The position numbers and the translations under genes are program-made. 64,000 nucleotides of DNA from Sipunculus nudus. Its lineage: Eukaryota > Annelida > Sipuncula > Golfingiida > Sipunculidae. Position 1 is the first letter of the stretch. Every line of letters begins with the position of its first letter. Below, in pieces: positions 48,863 to 60,011 of this stretch. Location of the stretch: NCBI GenBank assembly GCA_026874595.1, contig CM049322.1, positions 57,038,386 to 57,102,385 on the forward strand, read 5' to 3'. The notes under the pieces were generated by a model. That model had not been told where the DNA came from. It made no database searches and saw only the letters and a program-made list of their open reading frames with translations.

Positions 48863-50114
48863 TAGACACATTTACATCGACATATCTCTTTTTTCTGTGA
48901 CTAGTCCTTTACTGAATTTTGAGTGCGAATGAATCAAAATTTGAGCATATCTTTCATAGCTAGAGTGGACCCTGCAGTACCAAGTACATTTTTTACAGAA
49001 TCATATTGGCAAGTTTTGATAGTCTCACTTATATAAAAAATAACCCTATGTTTCAAAATTTAATTAAACCATCTTATGCTGACCCGGATTAACAAGGGTT
49101 TTAGTGGATTCTGCTCTGTGGAACTTGCTAAAAAAAAGAAAAATAAACTGCTGCCATGGAACTATTTATTAAGAACACTAAAACGGGAACCTGGCTCCAA
49201 TGTGTTACAACAGTGCCAAACACAAGACCAGCTTTGTATCTGAATGTGAATTCGTAATTTAAATCAAATGATTTAAATCAACTTAAACTGGTAATTAACC
49301 TGCAAGAGTGGCAGTTAAATATTTTTTGTCATTATTTTACAACGCTCCATGGCCTACATATACGCTTTTGCCTGGAGTAACCCTGACCGATCGTTTGATT
49401 TTTTTATGTACTTTCAAACAAACCAATCATATGCGAAAATTCATCCGTTGTAACTCAACATACGTTTTTATGTCATGTTTGTTAAATTCTCACCGCATGT
49501 ATACCAGTTTATGCCTCCCGCATGTTTCCTGTTGCGAGAACCATATCCCACTTCTACGCAGTATAATATATTTGACTGGTCACGATAATAATGTGATCTA
49601 CACTTGTGTGTAGAATTCCACATGTATTTTTTGTATTTAATCATTATTCTATGTTTAATCCAAAGATTGCCGGCAAATTACAACTATATCTTGGCCGTTG
49701 CAAGGCAAATTTCCGTATGGTTTATACCATGAATAAAATAATATAACAAATATAATAGATCCAATATCAATGCTTACCGAGTCTAGTATTTCAGGCTTGG
49801 TCAACTCTTCATTAGGCGTCATTTGACGGGAACAAATATTATATAATCTTAATTACAATTTACTTTTGGCTCGATTTTGACCCCTCTCGCTAAAAAAATA
49901 AGACAATGGCATTTCATAAAAATGTGGCGTGCTTGAAGGTAGGTCATATTAGAATAAATCGATAGATTTCAGCCTTTATCGTCTGTTTAAATTCACATAG
50001 CTATCTGTACACCATTCGTTTTCTATTTGAAAAGTGGAGAATTATAAAGTAGTTCAATAATCAGATATTACTGGTGGTCTATAACTATAAACTTATTTTT
50101 TTACATGGATTGTA
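48863..50114. other. Unassigned spacer between the duplication and the SINE
   Basis: A 101-codon frame at 49,308-49,613 has no recognisable domain. No repeat identified. Confidence 0.45.
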
Positions 50115-50324
50115 CAAATAGCTATCAAAACTAATCGAGGCACTCTCCATGGCTCCGGTGATGGCGTTCGGTAGTCTGCAGGGGTGGAAGAAACCGGAGT
50201 ACTCGGAGAAAACCACCGGCCTTGGACGGGAAACTAAAACCCATTCTCATAGCCACGCCGGGGATCGAACCCGGGTCGCCAGAGGAGAGAGCCAAGCGTT
50301 TTACCACTCAGCTGTCCAGGCCCC
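50115..50324 (-). mobile_element. tRNA-derived SINE
   Basis: On the minus strand it starts at 50,324 with GGGGCCTGGACAGCTGAGTG, a tRNA-like 5' end with a degenerate A box. A perfect B box GGTTCGATCCC follows at 50,271-50,261. The body continues GGTTTTCTCCGAGTACTCCG (about 50,213-50,194), a conserved core found in tRNA-derived SINEs of many animals. The boxes are the internal RNA polymerase III promoter. There is no protein-coding capacity; it would depend on a LINE for mobility. The 3' boundary near 50,115 is uncertain and I see no target duplication. Confidence 0.8.
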
Positions 50325-50569
50325 ATGAGGGTAAACAACCCTGTGGGTGAGTGTGTGCGTATATGTTTATATACTTTTGATCATTAGTTGTTTTGGGAAC
50401 ACCGTCGTGAAAGAGATGTCACACCTACAGAGTTGAACATTCAAATTTTACAGACCTATTACTTATATCAGCAGTAAAGCTGGACTACTTCTTTTCTCCC
50501 ACTCACTAAGAATCATCTACCAATGTCAGATGTTCCTTTGAATCTTCGTCAAAGAATGAAATAATGTTA

Positions 50570-50862
50570 TGAATTAGCCGTATGGCATTTATATTGGACA
50601 GGTAAGCCTAGTTTGAAAACAAACGACTGGGTGGACATTTATATTGGACAGGTAAGCCTAGCTTGACGCTGTGTTATGAATTAGCCGTGGATAGACAAAT
50701 GGGAAGACATTTATATTAGATAGGTACGTCCAGTTTGAAGCTGTGTTAATAATTAGGCGTGAATAAACGACTGGGTAGGCATTTATATGGGACAGGTAAG
50801 CCTAGCTTGATGCTATGTTATGAATTAGCCGTGAATAGACGACTGGGTAGACATTAATATTA
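50570..50862. repeat. 72-bp tandem repeat
   Basis: About four units sharing GACATTTATATTGGACAGGT, AAGCCTAGCTTGA and TATGAATTAGCCGT segments. The first is shortened. It abuts the start of duplication copy B. Confidence 0.9.
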
Positions 50863-50867
50863 TAAAA

Positions 50868-53535
50868 CATACCCTATTGATAAAATGTAAAAACTGCTGA
50901 ACTGTTAACAATTTATGAAAAAGCTAGCAAATGAATATGTAATAATATAGATCTTAAGTTCACAAACTGCTCACATGCTTCAGTATCAGCATTATTAAAC
51001 ACCTGCTATGTACACAGATTTTTTTTTTGCAACAATTTCGTACTCATCAATACAAACCAGCCATGGCCTTTAATATATCTTCCTCTCATATTTTATCTCT
51101 ATTTGATATTAATTAAGATTTTACCTTCAAGGTCAACTTCAGCTGAGCAAAATTACCCCTTGGTCCCTTGTTTATGTTACATTACGTTTTAAAACTGGGG
51201 CAAGACGCCTTAGCTCAGGGACCTTTGGGTGAAACATTTATACCCAGACAACCATCGACACTCTCTGCCATGGGCAAATATTAGTCCAAGCACTGAATGA
51301 CCTCAAAGTTGTCAACGATGGCTGTTTTGTGCAGGAACACGGTTCGTTTTCCTCTTCAGCTGAAAAAAATAATAATGGAGATACGTGTACCTATGCAAGC
51401 ATGATAAAAGTGCCCTATTGTGAGTCACAATTGAATAAAAATTCCAATTGCAATAAATGCACTGATTTATGTTATCATTTCTCTGATGTCAATAGTGATT
51501 AGGCGCAATACTGACTAGTAAGAGCTGATATGTTTGTATTCTCACGGCTGATTAATCAGTGAAGCAGCGTTGAAGAATACAACTGAATATGCCACAGGGC
51601 GGCATTTCAATGTAAGACAAAACCTGCACATGTATCTATATATCTCTCACTCTCTGTATGTCTGTCTGTCTCTCTCTGTAACTCTCTCTCTGAATATATA
51701 TATATAGAAGCGTCCCCGGGATATTATTAACCTTAAATAGTATTGAGGTAAGTTGACAATTATTCCATTTATGTATCATGTCTTATAAATCGAGGAATAA
51801 CTATCTGCTTAAGGATAGGATACGTCCGTCTCACTACAGTCATATGCGAAACATCATTCATAAGTCAACTGAAAGCAACATATTGAGTGGCATAATACTG
51901 TATCAATATATTACATAATATACAATATTATGCTGAGAACATACGATTATGATTATGAAAGTATGAATTCTCTTAATTGATATTTGGCCATGCCCGTAAT
52001 CAAACCCGAAAGGTCAGCGTGAAACTTATAAATATTATAACAGGTTGCTACTGTAAGTGAGACTGCTGGGGGTAGGAGCGGTGGGTGGTGTCCTGATTAT
52101 GATATGCAAGGTTTGATGGACGGTTCATTCCATTACCAAGATTATAAATGAAATCGCAGGGGAAAGTAAACTGCGGGGACAAGAAAGCCTACGCTAAGTA
52201 AGAAATTGGCTTTACTAACAGTCCTGTCAATCGGCGAACTCGTGAGGGCTCGAATGTAGTCATCAATATGAATGAGTTACTGACATCAAAATGCCGATCT
52301 GCAGAGGGTTATGGGTGAAATATTATTATGCGGGATGCCATATCTGTTTGTCCCTGAAATGTAAATACCTCCCACAGTGCAATACGAGGGACGATCGGTA
52401 TAAATATAAAGTGATTAATCTGTCAGTGCCGGTAACAATCTGGGCGGAGTATAATACCTATGTTCATCACACGGTCTATCTTAACAACGGCAGCCCTGGT
52501 AAATAATCACTATATACCTGGAGTTTATTTGCATAATAGGACACTGCGTTTTAGGTAGGTTAAACTTTTTATCCCCAGATCTAAACCTTATATCAAGACA
52601 AACTACTTTATGTTTAGCTTATTATATCAGGGATTGTGTTTTCAGACAGATCCCAGTTTCTAAAGAAAGCTTAGACAGAAAGCCCAAATAATGTGTTTGT
52701 GGCACGGGGTATGCCTGTGTATGTGTGGGTTCATCTTCATGCAAGAGAGTTAGATCCAATAATATCTACACTGTATGCCAATAACAACTGCATACATTGT
52801 CATTGTGCTTGGTCAGTTTTCAAGCAAATGAAAGACTGTTTTTGCTGGCCATGCTGCTTTCGTTCTGTTTGTGATATACCAATAGTGGTTAATTCGTTAC
52901 AGTTACAATGATAAACTGAGCCATCAATCAATCCTTAATCTGCTATGAACTTGGATATGCCTTGGAAGTCTGGTGGAAATTTCCGTATGGGACCCGTTCG
53001 TATCATATAAAATATTCCTCGGTTTCATTTCTAAATTAAGCGAAAGCCATTTATCTGTTTATCTGCAGACTCATCTAACAATACTTTCGCTGCACAGATA
53101 GGATTTTCTACAGAAACAGGCCTTTTTTTCTATGAGATGCGAAGTTCCCAGTAACAGAGAACTGTCTGACCATTTTTTTATATTTTACAAGAGACATATC
53201 TAGTATCAAGTTGCCGCCATTATAGCGTCTTGTCCGGAAGCAGATTTGTGGAATATTAGCTTTATATATTAACGTTCTTCACAGTCACACACGAAAACAC
53301 TCACAAAATACGTTTTCAAGTTTTTACATCCACGTTTCACAAATAATGGTTTATTCTGGGTAATATAACGCCATAAAGACCAATGGATGGTTAACGATGA
53401 GAATGCACGTCTTTATTCTATGAGCATGTATTATTGTATAATAAGCCCTGCACTATATAATAAGCAGATATTGCAAGACAAGGATATTTCAAATAAAATG
53501 TTATATTATATCGGATCCATAAGTTATTTTAATTA
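50868..53535. repeat. Segmental duplication 2, copy B
   Basis: Counterpart of 46,859-48,862. It carries about 750 bp of extra sequence (about 51,100-51,855) between ATTTTATCTC and AAGTCAACTGAAAG, where copy A has only about 15 bp. It lacks a block of about 130 bp at about 53,211. Frames are not conserved between copies, so I infer no gene. Confidence 0.9.
51645..51706. repeat. CT/CTGT microsatellite
   Basis: CTCTCACTCT, then TCTGTCTGTC, then CTCTCTCTCTG and a short TA run, inside the copy B-specific insertion. Confidence 0.85.
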
Positions 53536-53649
53536 AAACTCGCACATTAGCGTTCTTATTTAATTACGAGCCTCTGAATATGACTTTTAAATATTACTTT
53601 TTATATGCAAAGGATTCTCAATGTAGAATCAAATTATAATATCTACAAT

Positions 53650-54255
53650 TGTATCTTTATTTTCTTTATTTAAAAAGATAATTTTAATTTATATTATACT
53701 AAGGGAATGTGTATTTTAACATGAATTATTAGCATGGTGTGAATGCCAATAAACTATAAAGTAAAAACTAAATATTTTAAACCTTTTTAACTTTGAGACA
53801 TCTTCGGAGTGCACCATTTAAATATAATAGTCCTTTCACATTAGAAAGGCATCCTAAGGGGTATTCACGCTATCTAATAAAATACCTGATGTGTAAGGAA
53901 TGGCAAATATGTCAAATTTAAAAAGTGGGTACATGTTATGTGAATCTTTGTCACTACAGAAACATATAGTTTTGAGTTTTCTTTTGAGTTTAATTTTGAT
54001 AACATATAATTTGAAATAATGTATAAATTTAAGTATAATACAGTGGATTCACTTAATATACAACTATTCAGTTAAAAATGTGGCAACATATCTCTGGATG
54101 CAAAACATCTTTGAATGCATAATTCTGATGTATCTAAGTCCTTTATACGAGTGATATTTTCATTGGACATCGGAGCCGCACATTGGAATTTTAAAAATTC
54201 TTGTGGAAGGCACTCCAATGTCGAATCTTGCTACCTTTTATGTAATATAATATTT
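53650..54255. repeat. Long inverted repeat, left arm
   Basis: Reads in the opposite orientation to 57,360-58,165. Matching landmarks include GAATTATTAGCATGGTGT, AAATATAATAGTC..CACATTAGAAAGG, ACCTGATGTGTAA, GAATCTTTGTCACTACA, and GATGTATCTAAGTCCTTTAT with TGGACATCGGA. Similarity is imperfect. The left arm lacks about 290 bp present in the right arm. Confidence 0.85.
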
Positions 54256-56380
54256 TATAGTAACGCGTGGCAATACAAGTATGTGAAATAAACACAGGTA
54301 TTAAGTAGTTATTTTATTACAGCTAAACGGATAATAACGGATATAAAATATACACACAAGGGGGTATCATAACATGAACAATCAACTGAAAGAAGTTATG
54401 AGCGGATTGTTACTGTGCCTTGCAATTTTAACAACAATGAAACTACCTATTCTTGAAATTTATTTAAAGGTGGATATTTGATTAAGTAGTAAAATAATTT
54501 CTAAAGTTGATATGCTTTAGTTCTTCCAAATATTATAAATGTGCTTAATGCACACTTTGAAACTGCTAAAATATGACATTAGGTCTTTATATTTACATGT
54601 ATATATGTATATCATTATTTAATAAACTTTGTTTACGCGCGTCGCACCTCGCTCTTTCCATTTCGGTTAATATAGCCACCACAGAGATGCATTATATAAC
54701 AAAAAAAAAATCTTCTCTGGAATCTTACGTAATCCGGATATAGTTGACAGAACATTTTATCATTTATCTGTTCCATTAAACTGTTACATTTTTTAACATT
54801 AAACAATTATCCCATGCCACATTAATTATTTTGATTGAGCTGAAATTTAAACTTGAAGATACTGTTATAATTTATATCAATTCTTTGGTAACATCACATG
54901 CCTTTTTTTAAATCGTTCACAGTTTTGCAGTTTCACAGTTTCTTTTTTAATTTACGAAATATTTTGGAAGTGATTTTATTATGTTTTAGGCAAATCGCCT
55001 GTGCAATGTTCTAAAAATGTTTCCTGATACGTTTGGTGACCAGTATCCGGCAATCCTTGGAGAGTTATATGCGTTCCATATACAGCCCCCTAATGCATGG
55101 ATAGAGAGTTAGTTTCCTTGATTCTGTATGTAACATCTAATGGATAAAAAATAGTTTTCTTTATACAAAACTGAATTTATACCAAACTTTCTTTGTGTTT
55201 TACCACTTCCAGCAAGGATCGTTTAACATTAATATATAAAATTATGTATTTTATAAAATATTTCAATAGAATTATGTAAAGTTATTTTAATACAAATGAA
55301 AGTTGTTTAAGTTATACTTAATCTTTTATATGGTATGATATTCTAATCATTTTGTTATATAAGGAAAAAGTTTATACACCATTTTGATAAACTTACGAAA
55401 TTTTAATTGCTTTTCTTTTATATATCTACAATAACATGCAATATTAAAATATTACGTTGCGATATGATATACTGGTATAATGTATTACATTTGAATGTAT
55501 ATTTAAACACATTTTTTGTTTAAGTTTTTTTTATATTTTATATCATTATATCAGTCATATATTTTATGATTTTATTCAAATGCATAAATATTACTTAAAT
55601 TAAAAATTGGAATTATGCAAGAGATTAACTGCGTTATTATAGGTTGGTGCTTGACTTCCGGGTTTTATGCATTTTGAACATCATCAGGTTTCCACGCATT
55701 AAACATGCTTTGATTTTTACATATAGGAATATATGTTTGTGAGACTTTCAGGTTTTGTAAGGGGTATATATCTTCGATTTTAACAAGAAAAGGTGTCGTT
55801 ATAATCGCTAATATTTATAATTATACTAAAAAAGTATATCGGCTTCTGAGTTTTATTTATTGTCGCCCTAACATCTAACAGATTGGTTCTCTGCGAAAAA
55901 CAGGGCGAATTCATACATCAAATGAGCATAAGAACAAATCATAGACACAGAAAGAGATTTGGAACAAATATATCAGAAGAAGATATTGTCTGTGACCAAT
56001 CACCTCTTATATTTTAAATATAATATATACATATGTGTGTGTGATATAATATATTGATTTTTGTAAGCAATACAGGGAACTGTATAAACGTGTATAAAAT
56101 CAAAAATAATTGAAAATAGGGCTTTATTCCTTCAATTTACTTATTTACTTCAATTAAAACATTTCTATACAACATATTTTACCGAGTTATAACTCATACA
56201 TACAATGACTAGCAATACTGGATCACAGTCAGTCCACTTGTTTGGCCTATTTTAAATTACTTAATCGTATATAGATATATATCTAAACAGGCTACTATAC
56301 TTGCAGGCTTCATACAGCAAAAACCAGCCAACCGTAAATATTCTCGCACACGCACCCATACATGAACAAACACAAACCTA
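54256..56380. other. Spacer inside the inverted repeat, no gene seen
   Basis: AT-rich sequence with no recognised coding or tandem repeat up to the ribozyme motif. Confidence 0.5.
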
Positions 56381-56453
56381 CACCATTCAGTCACCTGATG
56401 AGTGCCACGCAGTGAGCACGAAACCTGTGGGTAGTGACATTAATGCATTGGTG
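56381..56453 (+). ncRNA. Type I hammerhead ribozyme motif
   Basis: All conserved parts of a hammerhead are present in order. Stem I strand GTCAC is at 56,390-56,394 and core CTGATGA at 56,395-56,401. Stem II is GTGC/GCAC (56,402-56,405 with 56,416-56,419), extendable by CAC/GTG. The GAA core is at 56,420-56,422. Stem III is ACC/GGT (56,423-56,425 with 56,430-56,432) with loop TGTG. The cleavage triplet GTA has its A at 56,433, followed by stem I strand GTGAC at 56,434-56,438. An outer stem I helix CACCA/TGGTG (56,381-56,385 with 56,449-56,453) lies beyond an internal loop, suited to loop-loop contacts. The predicted self-cleavage is 3' of 56,433. Such type I motifs with a very short stem III are known from Penelope-like retroelements and animal retrozymes. 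I see no partner RT or second ribozyme nearby. A 96-codon frame over it is coincidental. Confidence 0.85.
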
Positions 56454-56739
56454 CATTTTTATGAACATATCCTTAGCACTCATGAACTGGTGGAGCCTAA
56501 ATGGAATATTGGAAGGGATTTTTTTCTACTTTATACTGTGGTTGACTTCATATTGGCGAAGAGGACTTTTCTTTTTCAACTCAACATGTAAGTATCCAGA
56601 GGGTATTAGTATGATAGTAATTTTTGTCCAACCACGATTTCCAAGCAATTTTCTATTATTTCTGTATGTTCATAAAATAAAATTAGTATAAACCAAAGAG
56701 CTTAGTAGGTGCATTAAGATCATATATATATATTTATAT

Positions 56740-56775
<36 letters not shown>

Positions 56776-57359
56776 ATGGGGAATAGTATAAGCAGCTATT
56801 CACCTGTATTAGTTCATGGGTCGCCGTATTGATGAGGGTTTTATTTTCGCGGATATCCCTCACTAACATGACGTCATCCACAATATAGGTATATAAACAT
56901 ATGTTTAAAGACGCTTCATTCAAAATATGAGGTCACATCATGTATGACAAAGAATTGATGAACTTCCTATCGAATTGCCCCCCCCCCCCCCGTGTGACGT
57001 CACTAGGTCGACCATAGGTGGCGAATACCCGGGACGATTTTAAGACCCAGTCCGCCTCTGTCGAAGCATGAACATGTAAAATCTGTATCAGGCATAAATA
57101 TATTGCATATAAATGAATACAATCCAAATATCTGAATATATATCTGAATACGATTCATGCAGAGACAGCATTGTATTAAAAATAGGAAAACCTTAAGCAA
57201 CATCCAGCCCCCTATCATGTTATAAAAATAACAAAGAGAAACAAGAAATCAGAAAAACAGATATATATACGTACAAGTTAAATTGCCTTATATCACCACT
57301 TACTATGACTTACTTTATTTTATAAGACTATTATTATGTAAAACTATGAAGCTATATTC
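56454..57359. other. Spacer with TA microsatellite, C-run and two TGACGTCA sites
   Basis: TA microsatellite at 56,725-56,775, a run of 14 C at 56,978-56,991, and the palindromic octamer TGACGTCA (cAMP-response-element type) at 56,869-56,876 and 56,995-57,002. No gene is recognised. Confidence 0.6.
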
Positions 57360-58165
57360 ACCATGTAGTAAAAATAAGACAGACATGCCATTCTGCTCTA
57401 TACTGTTGGATCCCTAAAATGACCACTAAGATGTTAAAACATGCGTCCGATGTCCAACGAAAATTTCACTTGTATAAAGGACTTAGATACATCAGGATTA
57501 CGATTCAGAGATGTGTTGCATTCAGAGATGTGTGGCCATTATTTTAACTGAATATTAGTTTATTTAGTCCACTGTATAATATTTTATTAATTAATTTTAT
57601 TTTATACATTATTGTTAAATTATTAGTTTTATCAAAATTAAAACGGAAATTATAAAATAATTGCGTTTATGTAAACAAAAAACGTTGCCAAAAAAAAATA
57701 ATGTTTCATTGAAGATATGGCACACACTTTTATTGTAAGTATTCTTTTTGTAATATTTGATAACGTTTTTCACCATCGAGGACTGTCTCCACTGTAAATT
57801 TGTCAAGCAAATTTATACTGTTTATTAAAAAGTCCCAACTCCCATCCCGCCAGCATGTCTTCCACCAGAAACTTCTCAATCTCATTGTGCAGTAATTTGA
57901 AAATTTATGTAGTGACAAAGATTTGGCTGCATCAAAATCATGCAATCATATAATGTGTAGCCAGTTTTTTTAAACTTAATACATTTTCCATTCGTTACAC
58001 ATCAGGTCTTATATTAGATAGAGTGAATATCCCCTTTGGTTCCTTTCTAATGTGAATAAGACTATTATATTTAAATTATGGCGTTATATAGTTTAAAAGT
58101 ACTGACACCATGCTAATAATTCATTTTAAAATACACATGCCTTTTGTAAAATTATTTATTTTATC
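57360..58165. repeat. Long inverted repeat, right arm
   Basis: Reverse-complement counterpart of 53,650-54,255. About 290 bp (57,640-57,925) have no counterpart in the left arm. On the minus strand that block is mostly open (57,730-57,945, 71 codons, including LDKFTVETVLDGEKRYQIL), unidentified. Confidence 0.85.
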
Positions 58166-58300
58166 TAAAGAAGCCTGTGTGCTTCGAAAGCTCGTGTGTT
58201 AATAAACTGGTTAGTCTAACTAAAAGGCGTCACTGTTTATCTTAACCTTCGCTTAAACTACAGACTAACACGGCTGTACCACTTATTACATATAATAAAG
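58165..58300. repeat. Dispersed-repeat-like terminus
   Basis: GCTTCGAAAGCTCGTGTG, AACTGGTTAGTCTAACTAAA and CAGACTAACACGGCTGTACC are words I associate with widely dispersed animal repeats. The class is not determinable here. It abuts the outer end of the inverted repeat's right arm. Confidence 0.4.
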
Positions 58301-58319
58301 TAATATTTGAAATTGATAT

Positions 58320-58900
58320 TCAGAGGATCGTACGTAAAAGAGAACGCCAATGCGCAAGGCTCGACACGCGAAGCGTGACACGAGAACGAGACCTCTGAGC
58401 CACCACACTAGACACCGGTAGCAGTAGGCGGAGCTTGTATTATTGGCCGAATGTCAAGGTGGGCTCAATAACCGAAAGCCGGGAACCGCGCGTAAACGGG
58501 TGTGCCGGCGCTGAGCCCGGACCTAATTGGAAATCGTGTGTTTACACAGGAGCTATTTTGGAGCGGGACACCTGTTCGTTCACTGTTAACAAGTAATGGT
58601 TTACTTGTCACTGTTTACACCCGTTTACACACGGTTAATAGGTGTTTAGGAGTTGGAAATAACAATAACTAGCCGACCATACAAATCTATACGAATACGC
58701 CTACAACTCACACGTGAAGTCTTGACTTGTTTCTTTGATCTAGGCAGGGAGACGATGGCTTTTAACATTCGTTCACCATGCAAACACATGCACGCCGCAG
58801 GAGGAGCCGGAATTTATCTTCTACTATTGTTTATTTACATGTAATCAAATCACCAAATAATAGGCTCCGGGAAAGTCTGTAGATTCACCAAGTTCGGTCT
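58320..58900. other. GC-richer, CpG-containing island
   Basis: Markedly richer in GC and CpG than the flanks (CCGGGAACCGCGCG, GTGCCGGCGCTGAGCCCGG). It has a hairpin at 58,360-58,384 (CTCG/CGAG outside, CACGC/GCGTG inside, loop GAA). A 63-codon frame at 58,653-58,844 has an internal ATG in the context GGAGACGATGGCT. It could be a promoter and first exon or an unrecognised repeat. Confidence 0.35.
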
Positions 58901-58914
58901 GTGACGTCTACTTA

Positions 58915-59760
58915 TAAATGTCTCCATATAAATTTTATGGTAAGTTAAAATAAGTTAAAATAATGCCGTACCTATTGTTGTGTAATTTATGTATGTATTT
59001 ATATATGATGAAATATGAAATATTGATTCGTTTAACTTATCATATAAGCAACCCAACGATTATAATTAATTTATAGCATGACGTGGAGACTATGATGTTG
59101 TTTTAACAATAAATGAGATCCGAATATATATACTTAGGCAGGAAAGGCCAGTAATCTTACTGATTTTTAAATTAACAAAATTAATGACCTTGTTCTCCTA
59201 TACTTCTGATATACTAATGCTTCGTCAAGTTTTCAACTTTTACATATAATAGGAATATCTGTGAACGACAAAAAGACCATGATAACATATTATTACAAAC
59301 ATCCAAACAAGCAAAGTGATAATCCACAATATGCATCGTTTCACAGTAAAAAAAACTATCAATCATTTTAAAGAATTATATTTTAATATCATAACGTGAT
59401 ATATAAATATAAATAATAATATCATGTAGCGACATATGAAATATCCTATTTAACATATCGTAAAAGCAAAAAAAAAAAAAGGTTTAAAAAATTTATAATT
59501 TCACTATTATATATTTGATCTCAAGCTCACCTATATTTTATTGACGATTTCCCCCAAATATCAAGGTGGAGGTAAGCATATATTTATTTTGCAGTTCTGT
59601 AAAAGCAGTCAAATATTCGAACCTGACATGGAACAGTTATTATTTGATATTGGTTTAACAGTAAACGAGTCCTGGGTACAGACACGGCCAGAGCCCCGTA
59701 ACTCGATGATCATTTAATTAATGTGATACCCCGGTAACGGGGTATATGTTTTCTTGTATG
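58915..59760. repeat. Diverged direct repeat pair of about 420 bp, with a hairpin
   Basis: The half from about 58,980 and the half from about 59,400 share ATATGAAATAT, TTTAACTTATC/TTTAACATATC and GTTTTAACAATAAATGAG/GGTTTAACAGTAAACGAG landmarks. A perfect 8-bp hairpin, ATACCCCG and CGGGGTAT around a GTAA tetraloop, lies at 59,726-59,745. Confidence 0.5.
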
Positions 59761-60005
59761 TTTATTAATAAAATGTTGAATCTCTTGTTATGTATTTCTG
59801 TTGCTTCACATAATTTACACACATAACTAATAAATACTTTATATCAATGAATGATGGAATAAGTTAAATTGTAAAGTGCAATTAAAATTAATGACAATCA
59901 TTAAACATTTTCTTTGTTTGACAACTGAACTAAAATACCACTATTCGTACTAATCACACACGAAAACAAAATATGATCTGAAACATAACATGGTTATTAT
60001 CAAAT
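59761..60005. other. Unassigned AT-rich sequence
   Basis: Nothing recognised. Confidence 0.5.
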
Positions 60006-60011
60006 TAGATC

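Noticed and set aside
50261-50324. A free-standing functional tRNA gene on the minus strand
   Set aside because: The B box is perfect, but the A box is degenerate and the sequence continues into a SINE core without a tRNA 3' end.
56301-56591. 96-codon frame covering the hammerhead
   Set aside because: No domain, and the sequence constraint is explained by the ribozyme structure.
56821-56866. Second hammerhead (TTGATGAGGG...CCCTCAC)
   Set aside because: There is no GAA core after the second strand and no matching stem I or III.
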